From Protula sp. h YS-2021 (Eukaryota; Annelida; Polychaeta; Sabellida; Serpulidae): a DNA stretch of 64,000 nucleotides. Where the stretch lies: positions 14,944,836 through 15,008,835 of the forward strand of contig OX457032.1 of NCBI GenBank assembly GCA_949752745.1, in the 5' to 3' direction. The notes below the pieces were generated by a model. The model was not told the origin of the DNA. It was given only the letters and a program-made list of their open reading frames with translations, and did no database searches. Both the position numbers and the translations under genes were made by a program. Below, piece after piece: positions 32,930 to 45,349 of this stretch (positions are counted from its first letter, which is position 1; each line of letters opens with the position of its first letter).

Positions 32930-34075
32930 TAAAATTAGATATTGAATATTGAAAGCACAACCCTATAGCAATTGAAACGTTGTGACATAAAAAGCGTGGC
33001 TCACACGGCGTTATGATTTTCTTCTCTTGCAAAAATGTCTTGCATGCAGAATGAAAAGTTGTTTGATATAAACTTAATAGATTACACATTAATTTCACAT
33101 ATAGCACATGCTGAACTTATTGATGTGTTGAAAATTGTTATAGCGACCAAAGCATTTTTTTACATTTTAACAAGTTGAAAACACTAGGTATTTTATCTCT
33201 AGCAGATTTAAATCTTACAATTAAATATTCGTTGAATGAACTGTATGTCAGGTTTATTATGTTTTCCCATGCTTAAAGTATGAAGTTTAACAGATAACAG
33301 ATCTCTCTGAGCTAATATTTTTGACAATGCGTGCATTTCCTTTTAGAAATAGTAAATAATATCTATCCTGCTTCTTTAGTAATTTTGAAAATATAAGCTT
33401 AGCATAATATGTGACACATTCTTAAGTTTTGTTGTTGTTACTGGTATATACAGTAACCGTTGTCAAAGTCTGCTTATGGTGCAAGTTATAGCGGATTTTA
33501 ATATGAAATAGCCTCATTGCCTGTAAATAATAGTGACTGAGTTTCACAATATATGGAAATCTATTGCAGATTCAATTTACAGAAAGCTCTAGAATGACAA
33601 TAAAAACAACCACAGCAATTGATTCTGTATCTTTATTCTGCGCTTGTCTTGTTTTTCGACGCTTTTCAATAATAGCAAAATCTTTTAACTGATTTCTTAA
33701 TTGTTTCATTTATGAGTTGTTTTTCTGAGGCCACAAAAAATAATATCAATTCTCACCTGCGATTTAGATCACTTAAATGGCAAACAAAAATGCTTCCCAG
33801 CCGGGTCTTTAAAACTATTTGTTTAAGTTACTAAATCAGCATTCCCTGTGTAGAAATATGACAGCCGAAAATGGAGTTAAAGTTTAAAGTCGGAATGGAG
33901 TTTAAGTTTGCAACTGAGATAGTTGTTTAATAACCTGTAAAAGTTACATAAAAAATAAAGAAATTATTAAAATTAGTTTGTTGCATAAACACATAAAGCA
34001 ACTATAAGCAATTTTTCAAAATTAAAATAGAAAATTTAGGACAAAGCATGGCTTAGATCGCAAAGAAGTAAAAAT
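32930..34075. other. AT-rich spacer without recognisable gene
   Basis: Nothing supported beyond scattered short open frames. Confidence 0.5.
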
Positions 34076-34080
34076 ATTAC

Positions 34081-34178
<98 letters not shown>
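34081..34178. repeat. (ATT)n microsatellite
   Basis: About 32 uninterrupted ATT units, directly against the left end of the element at 34179. Confidence 0.95.
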
Positions 34179-34179
<1 letters not shown>

Positions 34180-35237
34180 AGTAAAACTTGCCTACACCGA
34201 ACAACGGGGGGATTTTATCTAGTATATAGAGGTGTCCGGTATTTCAGGGGTCGGGTGATTTTACTTAATTTTTTTTTGCATTTGATTAACACGCATTTCA
34301 ATAAACCTGTCACAGTGTTCTTCGAAACATGCAAGTATTTATCTTATAACTCAAACAAGTTTCTTATTACGTTTACAAAACCAATCTGGACGAACAATGT
34401 CTATGTGGTCAGTTTTGCGAAAAAAACGACTAATAGTGGTTCTGAATTGTGGCTGTCAAAATTTTCTTCAATACATGCAATTATTTATCTCATAACTCGA
34501 ACACATTTACAAAACCAGTCTTGACGAACAATGTCTATGGGTCAGTTTAGTGAAAAAACCGACTAATAGGGGTCTGTGTTCTCTTTTGTCTTGTATAAAT
34601 TTGGTTGAAATTGTCCCGTACTGAGTAAAGCAACTATGTCAAATTCGGTCAGTTTTCTGACTGTTTTCCATTGCTAGATTTTATTAATTTGACTTTATCA
34701 CTAACAGTTAATTCGTTTCTCTTTCTTTATTACTCATTTTCGTTAAATTATGTCATCTACATTTCAGTTAAAATTTACTGATAATAATTTGATGGGAAAA
34801 ATAACAGGTTTAAAAACCAAACATTCTGGCACATGTGTATCGATGCACAGGGGGGATTAAGCATACCGTTACACAAACACCAATAACTCCACAGCAAATA
34901 CCCAGGAATGAGAATGGTGTGCAGTGATAAGGGCAAATATACAACCACAAATACTCAAAACAAACATTGGGGTGCTGTGACATGAGTACACATGCCGCGT
35001 TTTGGCAGGTAAACAGCATCTGTGCAACATCCTTGTCCGGTATTTTAGGGGTCTTTAAACAGCAAAAGTTCCAATCGGTGCTCGTCACGTTGTCCGGTGT
35101 CCGGAATACGCAGGTGTCCGCATTTTAGAGGTTACTTTAAACACGTAAACCAATGGGGAAAAACGGGACTGAGAATTCTTATCCGCTATTGGCAGTTGTC
35201 CGGTATTTCAGGGTTTGTTCAGAATGAGGTTTTACTG
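34179..35237. mobile_element. pogo/Tigger-like non-autonomous DNA element
   Basis: The left end reads TA|AAGTAAAACTT and the right end AGGTTTTACTG|TA: imperfect inverted termini with a TA on each side, the pattern of Tc1/mariner-superfamily pogo elements, whose ends typically read CAGTNAAACCT. Internally 'gtccggtatttcagggg' recurs at about 34233, 35037 and 35200. A 'gaacaatgtctatg..gtcagttt' segment occurs twice (about 34395 and 34528). No transposase frame is present. Confidence 0.55.
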
Positions 35238-35239
35238 TA

Positions 35240-37680
35240 TTATAATCAATATCATTTTTATATTATTGGTATTATTATATTTTATTTCAAAATTTATTTG
35301 CATATCTAATCGCAATTCTGAGCTTAACACATTTGACACAAACCCATGGACAATATCTAGTTGCCATTGATTTAACAAAAATATCTAAATCTTTACACTG
35401 TGCCATTGTAAAATTTTCTGTTTTATTGGTCTTCCACTTGTATTTTTACAAGCCACATCCGTAGAGGGTGGGGCTCTGGAAATAGCTAATGATAACATTA
35501 AAATCACGGGCAGTTTTAGTCATGTCGCTGTTTGTTTTATTAAATGCACATTGTTGTTGCCACTAATGTAAACCAGAACATAAAATGCTTACAGAACAGG
35601 CAATATTTGATTTGGGTACTATCAATAAAACAAAGAAAGTACCCAAATATTTGATTTGGGTACTATCAATAAAACAAAGTGAAAGCCTACATTTCCTTTA
35701 TTAGATAAAATTGATGAATTTAAATAAGGATGGTATAGTGGGCTTCTATTGACAGACGAATGCGTTCCCTTATCATAAGAATGAAACTACACACCAGTTT
35801 GAAAATACAAACGGTTTCATCGGGAAAAAAATTCCGTTCAATTTTGCTCTTGTCATTGTGAACTACGACGTAGTAGTCAATATAGACAAAAGATGTTTAA
35901 TCGAAAAATATACAGCAGTAGGTATGTTAACAATATGTCACAGCTCTGTGTTCAGAATTTGGTAACCACACACTGATCACATTCTGAAACTTTTAATATT
36001 GTTTGAAACTTTGCATGGTTTTTATGTTATATTTTCGTTATTTTTTGTATTACTTTATGTTCCTAACATGTTCGGCTGGATTAACTGACCATATGTTTGC
36101 CAAGTGGACAACATGTGATAACATCACGTCAAATGTTATCGTATGGCAAAACATTCAATTGAACAGGTTTCTTGCATGGCCATTATGGCTGTGAGAATTT
36201 CTGGGGCATTTACTTCTAAGAGACACAGGTACTTTGGAACCCGCTCTTCAGAACAACCGTTGTGCGACTTTTATCTATTTTGACTTATTTTGATATCCAG
36301 TAAAATACTGTTGCAATCCTGTATATTAAATCAAACTATTATTTATAGATAAATATTCCTCAATAGGTTTACCACTTTAATCCGCAGCATATAGAATTAA
36401 CACTCGGATTTTACTGAAATTCAGATTTCATAACACTAAAAATATAAAAAATAAACACTAATAATAAAACATTGATAAGAATGGTAGTTGCTTTTCATTA
36501 TCTACAAAATACTGAATATATGTACAACAGTTTCTCTGTGTTATTTTTGCCGTTGGCACTTTGTGCTCTTTTAGCATGGGAACATAATGCGCCCTTTACT
36601 GTTTACTCAGCAAATGACTCAATCAATAAGCAATCACACAGACTTTTCATGGGAAGACACGGTAAGATAGGTCTTCTGTAGATGATCCATTCAGTAAGCA
36701 ATGACACAGGATTGACATGGAAGATCTATCCTCAGCAATATTTAAGCAACAGAGAGCATCGAAAGGGGAAGACGGTTAACTGAGTGGGTTACAGCTATGG
36801 GCTGGTATTCTCAACGTATCACATTTAAATTTTAACCTTAGTTATGTAAATGCAACGGAAGATATCACCTATCATGCAATTAATAATTAAAACACACTGA
36901 GTGTTTCTGCCATCACTTGCAATAAGATATGTTCATAATACCGCCATCAACACATAACGACTGCGCTTGGAGGCACTCATAAAAATACAAATATGTATTA
37001 ATATTTTTAGGTAAGAAAGTGTGACAAAACTAAAGTGGCTCAGTTCACACAGCGATGGAGTTCCATTGACCTTTTCAGGTGCCTTACACTAACTACAAGA
37101 GGACAAACCAGTTTATATTTATGTAAATTCAACCTGGAAACCTACAAATTACAAAATGATTTTATTCTTCTTCTTATTATTATATCTCTGAAAGGTCAAC
37201 GTTTTTTGTTGCTGGTCAATAATACCTGTTATTGGCTCATAATAAGTCAATATCTGTTACTGTTATCGCCTTAAAGATTTCACAACCTCATACGAGTAGA
37301 AATAAAAAACTGTATGTAACATTACGAAAAGCATAAATTTCATTTCCCGAGTTTATTGTTTGTCATTTTTGCAGTTGCAAACAATATTTGTTGTGACAAT
37401 TAAAAGTACATTTTCTAGGAACACTTTCTTTTGTTTCTTCACTTGTTCTAGTTAAACATGTCTTAAAATATTAATTCATAGCATGAGCAATAGGTGGTTA
37501 AAGCTCAACTCAAAGACTGTACCTTAATATAATAAATACGTCGTGCATTTTCAAATAATAATGATCACGATGGCATTATCTGTCGTTAATGCTTTTATTA
37601 TAATCGACTATTTAATCCATAAATTTTAAATTTCCAAGTGATTCAAAAGTATTTTGATTCATATATTATTAAAGTTGGAA
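35240..37680. other. AT-rich spacer before gene C
   Basis: No exon chain found. It contains a 34-base direct repeat ('atatttgatttgggtactat...', about 35603 and 35648) and a short duplication around 36610-36720. A minus-strand AATAAA (plus 'tttatt', 37594-37599) lies about 95 bases beyond the gene C stop and is its probable poly(A) signal. Confidence 0.5.
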
Positions 37681-37689
37681 TCTAACGAG

Positions 37690-39459
37690 TTATTTGTCCA
37701 TATTGAAAATATCGATGAAGAGCTTCCAGTCTCCGCCAACCTCCTTCCAAACAGCAATATATCTGAAACATAACATGTGGTTGCCGTTTTCATTTCAACT
37801 CCGCATACTTAATTAAGTACTGTGTCTTAATTAAGCAATGGTCGACTTTACGAAAAAATTTCGAAACAATACACAAGAGCGTGTCTGTATGTCTTCGGTG
37901 AGTTTTGTTTTTGGAACCATGTAGTTTCATATAAGCATATAAAATTCAATCAAGAAAGCCATTAAAACTTATTCGCTGTGGTATAAATGAAGGGAAACAG
38001 ACTGTTTTGAGACTACTCGTGATCAAATTACATGCAAATTACATGCAAATACACTGACCCCTTCAGAACACTTCAAAAAGACATTTCCTATTTTTATATC
38101 TTGTTTAATAATTTTTTCTCTTACTTTGCTTCGGCAGACAATTGGCCTTGCTTGTTATGAAAGACAGCTTTTCCCCTTTCTATGCCGATCGCTCCCGTGG
38201 CATCCTGCATAGGTCCCCACACCTCAGCCGTAGTCAACGTCATCTTATAGAGCTCATCGGTGGCCGCTGCCTTCCAGAACTCCCCCGCAGCTGAAAAAGA
38301 ACAAGAAATAACCATCATAAAGGCATGAATTAACAGCAATCAATAACATGAATTAGCAACAGGTAATGGCATGAATTAGCAGCAGGTAATAACATGAATC
38401 ATCAGCAGGCAAGGAAATGGATTAGCAACAGGTAATGACATGAATTAACAACACGTGATGACATGAATTCTCAGCAGGTAATGCAATGAATCATCAGCAG
38501 CTAAATGACATGAATTAACAGCAGATAATGACATGAATTAGCAGCAGGTAATGACATGAATCAGTAGCAGATAATGACATGAGCTATCAGCAGGTAATAA
38601 TATGAATTAACAGCAGCTAATGACATCAATCATTTATGAATCAATGACATTATATCATGGATAAAATAAAATCCTGTTCGTATTTATTAGTAGCAGCTGG
38701 CTCAAATCCACTACAGATGTAAAAACAGCAGATAAATGTAAGAGCTTAAACATACGTATAGTAATAACGGGACTGGTAAAATCCTGAGAAACTACGACTA
38801 AGAGGACAGTCCAAACATGTGTAGATTTAGCCTAAAATTTATGTAATTTTTAAGTCAAATCAGCACAGTTCTGGAACGCCGTTTCTCAATTTTAGCTGCG
38901 CTTTTTTAATTTTGGCTATAAGCAGCCAGTCGGTTAAGCATTTTTCCTACACTCTCAAGATGATCTTTATGTAGATTTTATAAAATAAATATACCATTTG
39001 AAACATCGTTATCCAAAATTCGATTACAAATACACTTTATTATTTTAAATATGTAAATCGATCTACTTGATAAATAAGATTCTAAAAGCCAATAAAACAG
39101 AGCTCAAGACATTAGCAGACCTTTAGATCCATGCTGCAGGGGTAGTCCGGCAGGCATAAGCTGACAGTCGTCAGTGTACAGATTCGCTATTGTGTCAAAG
39201 TCCCGACCATTGAAGGCCGTCACCATTTTGCCGCTATTTTCTTTTATTTTCCCTTCCATCATCGGTGTCTGTTCTGAAACGTACTAACATTCTGTTCTAA
39301 AAATGTACTTGATGTGGCATTTTGAAGCAAATTTGCTAGTGGCCAGGGGAAAACGGGCGATATTTGAAGATGGTGTATAAATAAAGATTAAAAGATTTCA
39401 GATTGAAAAATAGCGCAGTTTGACTAAGACCCTTCTTCCTCATTACCTGTGCTGGCCAT
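37690..39459 (-). CDS. NTF2-like gene C (DUF4440/SnoaL-like), 4 exons, 134 aa
   Basis: Exons in coding order: 39447-39459 (ATG, M-A-S-T), 39121-39273, 38125-38290 and 37690-37762 (stop 37690-37692). Phases are 1/1/2, all donors are GT, and the joined 405 nt is open. Residues 18-50 carry 'MVTAFNGRDFDTIANLYTDD' then 'LMPAGLP'; the middle exon carries 'AAGEFWKAAATDELYKM', 'AEVWGPMQDA' and 'HNKQGQ'; the last exon carries 'YIAVWKEVGGDWKLF' and ends M-D-K. This is the full DUF4440/NTF2-like length. There is no signal peptide or membrane segment, so a soluble intracellular protein is expected. Closest in layout to gene D. The conserved acidic and aromatic pocket residues suggest small-ligand binding or catalysis, but no substrate can be assigned. 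Confidence 0.78.
38335..38640. repeat. ~21-bp minisatellite in gene C intron 2
   Basis: About 14 degenerate units around 'cagcaggtaatgacatgaa', starting about 45 bases beyond the acceptor of the gene C exon at 38125-38290. On the plus strand each unit shows CAG|GTAATG, but that strand is not the coding one here. Confidence 0.85.
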
Positions 39460-39764
39460 TAATAAGACGCCGTCTCAGACACAAGTGCTTGCATAAATAA
39501 AACCAGTCTATGAAAAGTACGATTATAAAAACAAAGATTGAAAGATTATAGATTCAAGTGCTTGAATAAATCCATTCCATGAAAAGTACTGCCATAAATT
39601 ACAAATAAAATGCTTTCTACCTACTTAAGTTTGTCTTAGACAATAAAGTAGGTTGTAGTCCTAGAAAATTCCAATGTCCAATGTTTCGTTTTTGTATCTA
39701 AAAACCCTTTCCAAACAACTTGTCAAGAACGCGAACAGCTTGAAAGTTGATATTTTAGCCGTGT

Positions 39765-40240
39765 TTAAGTGGCATCCAGCCTGGTGCTGTGTGAAAGTCG
39801 CTAAAATAGCTGTGTCTACGTGGCATCCGGTTCACAGCTGTGTGAAAATAGCTATAATAGCTATGTTCACGTGGCATCCAGCCTGGTGCTGTGTGAAAGT
39901 CGATATAATAGTTGTGTTTACGTGGCATCCGGTTCGGAGCTGTGTGAAAGTCGCTATAACAGTTGTGTTTACGTGGCATCCAGCCTGATGCTGTGCGAAG
40001 GTCGCTATATTAGCTGTGTTTACGTGGCATCCGGCCTGGTGCTGTGTGAAAGTCGCTATAATAGCTTTGTTTACGTGGCATCCAGCCTGGTGCTGTCTGA
40101 AAGTCGCTATAATAGCTGTTTACGTGGCATCCGGCCTGGTGCTGTGTGAAAGTCGCTATAATAGCTGTGTTTACGTGGCATCCAGCCTGATGCTGTGTGA
40201 AAGTCGCTATAATAGCTCTGTTTAGGCGGCATTCAGCCTG
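39765..40240. repeat. 51-bp minisatellite upstream of gene C
   Basis: About nine units such as 'gtttacgtggcatccagcct' plus 'ggtgctgtgtgaaagtcgctataatagct', about 300 bases upstream of gene C on its 5' side. Variants alternate between 'ccagcctgg' and 'ccggttcgg/ccggcctgg'. Confidence 0.92.
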
Positions 40241-40249
40241 ATGATTTTT

Positions 40250-42275
40250 GAAGTTTTGAGATTTAAAATGCTTTAAATATTAAATATTTTACTATCGATT
40301 TGCTTGTTTTTTTAGAGCTCAGATGTCAGTTTTCTCAGTTCTATACAGCCATTCCCTGACACTCCAAAGAAAAATTTCCACGCGAGCCCTCAATTGTGCT
40401 TTGTGCATCGCTGAGATGCTGTCTGGCCAGTAGTTCTTCCCTGTGTCTGACATGCGGTTGTGCTGTCAGAGCAATCAGTCCGAGGTTGTGTCTACAGCAA
40501 CGCATTTTATACATTGGTGATTCATTTATTCTTCTGATAGTTTGAAAGGTAAAATAATAAAACAGCTGATGTTTGGCTTATTATATTGTTTTAATCTCGT
40601 TGTAGTTCCCTATCAGACTATTGGGTAACATGAGTTAATAGCAAAAACGTGTCCTGTCGACACATCTCATAGGCTTTCTGTAATCGTAACAAATAGAGCT
40701 ACAGCCAATATTAGGATGTGCATACCCGGGAATCATGGAAGTGAAATGTGCGGGTATGGCTAGCGTTTCTAGTACAATTTTATTACGTTTTCTGTCACTG
40801 TATTTTCTGACTGCTTTATACTCCAGTCCGACCTGGGAATGTCACACTATTTTGGATCGCATTCAAAGATATTCGAAGCAAGCAAAACGAATAACGCCCA
40901 GAATTGCAGACTATTAGATGTGTTTCCATTCTAAGCTTGTTGAAAAGTTCTGATAAATGATAATTTTAACAATGTGGAAAGTTTTGATCTTTTCTAAATA
41001 TATAATTCTACTTAGAAAATACAAAATTCGGCTCTTGTTTTATTGTGTTTTTTTCTACCATTCGTCAGCAGCACATTTACTAGGCTTTAAATAAAAGATC
41101 TATTTAAGATACAAATTAGTAAAAATAGCTGGGGTCAAGAAAAAAAACAAAGCTGAAACTAAAGCAACAACGAAGAACATATGCAGCGTACTTACACCTC
41201 GTTAAACATAATATTAAATATATTAAATATAATTTTATATCGTCAATATAAAATTGGTTAATTAACAATTTGTGGTCACTTTGGCATATCCAAAGCAATA
41301 GTGAAAAATACAAATATAAAAACAAATGAAAGATAGGTGACAAAAACAGAATGTTGAATTGGTGAAAAAGTAATATATTTGATGCCTAGTTCTTTTTATA
41401 TTCCTGATGTGGTCAACGATTCTGATATGTAGCTTAATTAAGTTTTTTTAATTAAAAGAAACATCGGAAATAAATTCAAATAAAGACAAAATGGATTAAA
41501 TTGAATAAGTGTATCTATGTTGAATTTAAAGGTAATTTAAATGTTGTCCGAAGCACAAACTCATAAGGTATGGTAGCATTCTTTTTAGTCAATATTTCTA
41601 CAATATTCGTTTAGTTTCCGTACTGAAGTGTTGAATTTAAAACTAGCAGATATTCTATTGTGCTTTAAATACCAAATCAAGCAAATCGTGATTACTGAAC
41701 ATGAAAAACCAAAACTCAGAAAAGCTGGGTAAAACAATGCACATAATAACAAATGTATAATCATTTAAAACTTGCATATCGTACAATGAATTTTAAGTGA
41801 AATAAGTGGTGCAGGTTTTAAAATCTTCCAACCATTCACTACTGATCGATATATCGGCTAATTATTTTTGAACAAAAAATTACTTAAATAGATGTGTAAC
41901 TGTAGTAATATGGGATGAATATAGATAGTTGTTACTGATGTAAAAATATTTACCTTTTAATAACTTTGAAATGAAGAGAAAATATCCCCCGAGAACGGCT
42001 AGCACATCACAACATCCGTTGGAATACTGAATGTTATTAAGTATCTTAGTGTGAATTCATATGGCTGAAGCGTATCAGTCAAGAGCATTGATGGCTCTAA
42101 CCTAATTTGCGTCGAGTGCTTTGCAAACTGTTGAAAATGCGATGTGTTCTCCTCTGTTTATTGTTTATATAACTTGTTTCCTTAGTAATGTTTGTGACAA
42201 TTTTGCTATTTCCTCTCGGAATGTTGCTTTGTTTATGAAATATCGTTTTAATTTCTCACGTTGTTTTTACATCAA
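40250..42275. other. AT-rich spacer without supported gene
   Basis: No exon chain recognised. A 60-codon plus-strand frame at 40735-40917 faintly recalls reverse-transcriptase C-termini but is too short to call. Confidence 0.45.
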
Positions 42276-42279
42276 TAAA

Positions 42280-43065
42280 TAATTCTTGATATCAATAATT
42301 AAAATTATAATATTACAAATCTGAATATTGGCAACAACATTTTATTCTTGATAACAACAATTTATTATTGATATCCTACATTTATTTTTTTTAATAATAG
42401 TTATATTTTGGGTTGAACATGGTAAATTTTTAGCTATTGCTTTAAAAATTCTTCAACAATATCAGGAAATTATATCTTGATTGCACATAGTCGAGGTTAT
42501 TAATTATTTAAAATTTTATTTGATATAAAGGCACTATCTGGTGTAATATATTCACCAAAATTAATGATATCAATATCTGAAATATTGATATAAATAATTC
42601 AATTTTCGATATCAAAATTCAAAACTCAAGTCAACCAATATGAAGCCATCCATAAAGTACGCACCAAAACTTTGTCAATTTTTGACCCCAAACCCCCTGT
42701 ACGCAGTGCGTACGCAACGACCATGACCCCCCCCCCCCCCCCCTCTGTGCGTACGTACTTTATGGGTAAGCCCTATGCGCAAGATTATTTTGTAGTGAAT
42801 TATTGAATTAGTTATTCAATTTTGAACATAAAGCATAAATCTATTGGTATCAAAAATAAACTTGCTTTATTGATAATATTGATCTATTTTTATATCACTA
42901 ATTGGATAATTGATATCATTAATTAAATTATTGATGTCACAGATTCAGTGATTTAACTGACAGACAAAAGTACCAAGAAATGAATTAATGCTGTCGCAAA
43001 TTCTATTATTGATATCCTTGAATACAAATAAATGTGCAACGATATTAGATTGATATTTAATACGT
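42280..43065. repeat. Degenerate palindromic 'attgatatcaat' repeat field
   Basis: At least twelve scattered matches to 'attattgatatcaataatt'-like sequence, itself a near palindrome, spread over about 780 bases. Similar sequence recurs at about 62440-62520. Confidence 0.6.
42640..42775. mobile_element. Short palindromic element with poly-C core (MITE-like)
   Basis: Left arm 'gccatccataaagtacgcac' and right arm 'gtgcgtacgtactttatggg...' are inverted repeats about 15-20 bases long. They flank a core with 'tgcgtacgcaac' and a run of about 18 C residues. It interrupts the surrounding 'attgatatcaat' field. There is no coding capacity. Confidence 0.65.
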
Positions 43066-43554
43066 GACGAGATATTTCTGAGGTAAAATACATTAATACA
43101 GTAAGTCGAAAATTTACAGATTTTCCTTTTTCATAGAATACCTAAGAGAATTTTGGGGTGGATCATTTTTAAACGCAAAATAAAGAATAGCCATATTTAA
43201 TTGTCTCAATGTTAGCATAAGTTGAAGTTATGCCTAATTTGGTTAAAAAAATAATTCCATGACTAAAATCTTATGATGCATTTATTATCATTCCGGAAAT
43301 TGGGGCAGATTTGTGCAGTCTTAATGGTGCTCCAAATTTCGGGGTTTCACTGTGCAGTATGTGAAAAACAAAACAAGGTAAAATGGCCTCCAACCATGAA
43401 AGTGGGAATAAAATCGAGTTGAAGCATAGACAAAAACATTCATTGATATTTTGTTAAGATTCAAGTTTTTTAATATAATTATTGAAAAATTATTGAATGT
43501 TAAAATTTGGTCGTATAAAAGATCTACTCCACAGCCTAGTTAAATGTCAGTTGG

Positions 43555-43705
43555 GGAGTGCCGACTGGGTCATCCGTTCTCACGAGTGGGTTATCCATCG
43601 ATATGAGTGGGTTATCCTCTTGTCATGAGTGGGTTATCCGTTGTCAGGAGTGGGTTATCCGTTGGTATAAGCGGGTTATCCGTTGCTATTAGTGGGTTAT
43701 TCCTC
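43555..43705. repeat. ~25-bp minisatellite adjoining the gene D stop
   Basis: Six units of 'gagtgggttatccgtt' with variable 'gtcat/gcta/ggta' spacers, ending about 13 bases before the gene D stop codon. It therefore lies in the presumed 3' UTR or downstream flank. Confidence 0.85.
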
Positions 43706-43717
43706 GCCACGGTGTAG

Positions 43718-45347
43718 TTAATTATCGAAATTCCAGATATCGATGCAGCACTTCCAGTCCCCATCTATCTCCTTCCACATCGCGATGTATCTAAAGAAAA
43801 TACAACAATAATTCTACTGTTTACCTGCGTTGTACAGTAGAAACTCTGAACTAGACCTACCTGTGGACTGATGTATAGAGGTCGTATTTCTGTAGTGGTT
43901 ATTTTTTGTGGGGTTCTTTACAATGGAAGATTCCTAAGATGGGACTAGTGAACAGTGGCTCTGTTTGTGAGATGGCCCCATGATTCGCTATTTTATCCTA
44001 CCCCTCTGGATGGAAACAACCACATCATCTTTTCCCTGATGCAATACGTCTTGAGAATAACCTATTCCGCTGTCTGAAAACTTACAACAGCCATAGTTTC
44101 TTAACTCTTGAAATTCTGGGATGAATCTCCAGGAGATGTTGTTGGTATTTTAGTTCTTACTTGACTTGGGTGGAGACTTGGCCTTGTTTGTTGTTAAATG
44201 TGCAGGTGCCCCTCTCTATGCAATACCTCCCTTGTTTCCCGTCATGCATCTGAGGCCACATTTCCGCTATTTTCAAGGTCATTTTATGACGCACATCACT
44301 CACCATGCCGGCCCAGAACTCCCCAGCGGCTGCATAAAATTCAAAATATGTCACAGTGATTCTAGTCAAGTCAATAACCTTTTCAGTGAATCTATGAAAT
44401 TAGGATGCCTATGGAAATTACACATTTTAAGGTATATTTTTCACATAAGAAAATTTTTTTTCACCTTTAGATCCATGGCATATTGGAGCCCCGGAGGGCA
44501 AGATTTGGCAGTCGTCGGAATAGAGACTGGCGTACGCCTTAAAATCCCTGGCGGCGAAGGCATCGTTCATCTTAAGACTGTTCTGTCGCACTCGCGACTC
44601 CATGCTGAACTGCTGTGCTGTAATATCAGATCGTTGAAGTATCAAATCGTTGTAATATCAAATCGCAGGAAAGCAGTTCATGCTGAAATCGTTGCAGCAA
44701 GCGGACACATTGTTTTAGTGAATCTTGCGTGTAACCGCTGCTAGAAACAAGCTTTTGAGCCAGCTGAAAGCTAACCCCTTCCAAGAGTCACCCAGTAACG
44801 GCGTTGCCTAACAGCCAACTTCCAGTATTAATAGAGGTGAATCTATTTCTGGAACATCCTGAATGGAACTAACTACATTCTAAGTTCCATTTAAGTAGCA
44901 AATTGCAAAAGAAATTCGACCATTTTCACTTTTTGAAAAACTAGACCCTGCTGGGGCCGAAAATTCTGTTGACCCGCCGTTTAGCCAAATGTTTGTTTCG
45001 TTTATTTTTCACGAAGTGTGCTTAAAAAAAATGAAAAATGTTCTGAGAAGACTAATCCGTCCTCAAAAAGGTCAATTTCGGCATTCTTCTCGCTATCGGA
45101 TCAAACTTTTTTTAAAACTTTTTTTCAAAAATGGCTGTCGATCGCTGTCTTTTCATTTTTTCCCGAATGTTAAGTCATGAACCTCTGGCGACATTGTTTT
45201 GTCCTTTAGAATGGTTTTAATTGTACATCGATTCCGTACCAGTTTATAGCAATATAAACTAAATAATTCCAATCATTTGAAGTCGAATTAAACTTGAATT
45301 TCATTCATTTAATTAATAGTTAGTAATAAAACTGACTTACCTTCCAT
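43718..45347 (-). CDS. NTF2-like gene D (DUF4440/SnoaL-like), 4 exons, 133 aa
   Basis: Exons in coding order: 45341-45347 (ATGGAAG, 7 nt, donor GTAAGTCAGT), 44465-44617, 44161-44329 and 43718-43790 (stop 43718-43720). Phases are 1/1/2 and the joined 402 nt is open. Residues 17-50 hold 'MNDAFAARDFKAYASLYSDD' and 'ILPSGAP'; the third exon holds 'AAGEFWAGMVSDVRHKM', 'AEMWPQMHDG' and 'FNNKQGQ'; the last holds 'YIAMWKEIDGDWKCC' ending F-D-N. Exon lengths of 153 and 73 match genes B and C exactly, and the third exon is one codon longer. No secretion signal. Compared with the paralogues, a C-C pair replaces L-F in the last strand. Start choice rests on the strong donor after ATGGAAG and on the paralogue layout. 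Function unknown beyond the family fold. Confidence 0.78.
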
Positions 45348-45349
45348 CG

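Noticed and set aside
34022..34204. Poly-asparagine frame
   Set aside because: Translation of the ATT microsatellite; likewise the I-Y repeat frames at 25884-26208, 26822-27214, 27997-28191 and 32720-32905 are TA microsatellites.
40735..40917. Possible reverse-transcriptase C-terminal remnant
   Set aside because: Only a loose 'W....LDRIQR' resemblance over 60 codons; no flanking RT motifs.
44166..44744. 192-codon plus-strand frame
   Set aside because: Antisense shadow across two exons of NTF2-like gene D, whose minus-strand reading has family motifs and splice sites.
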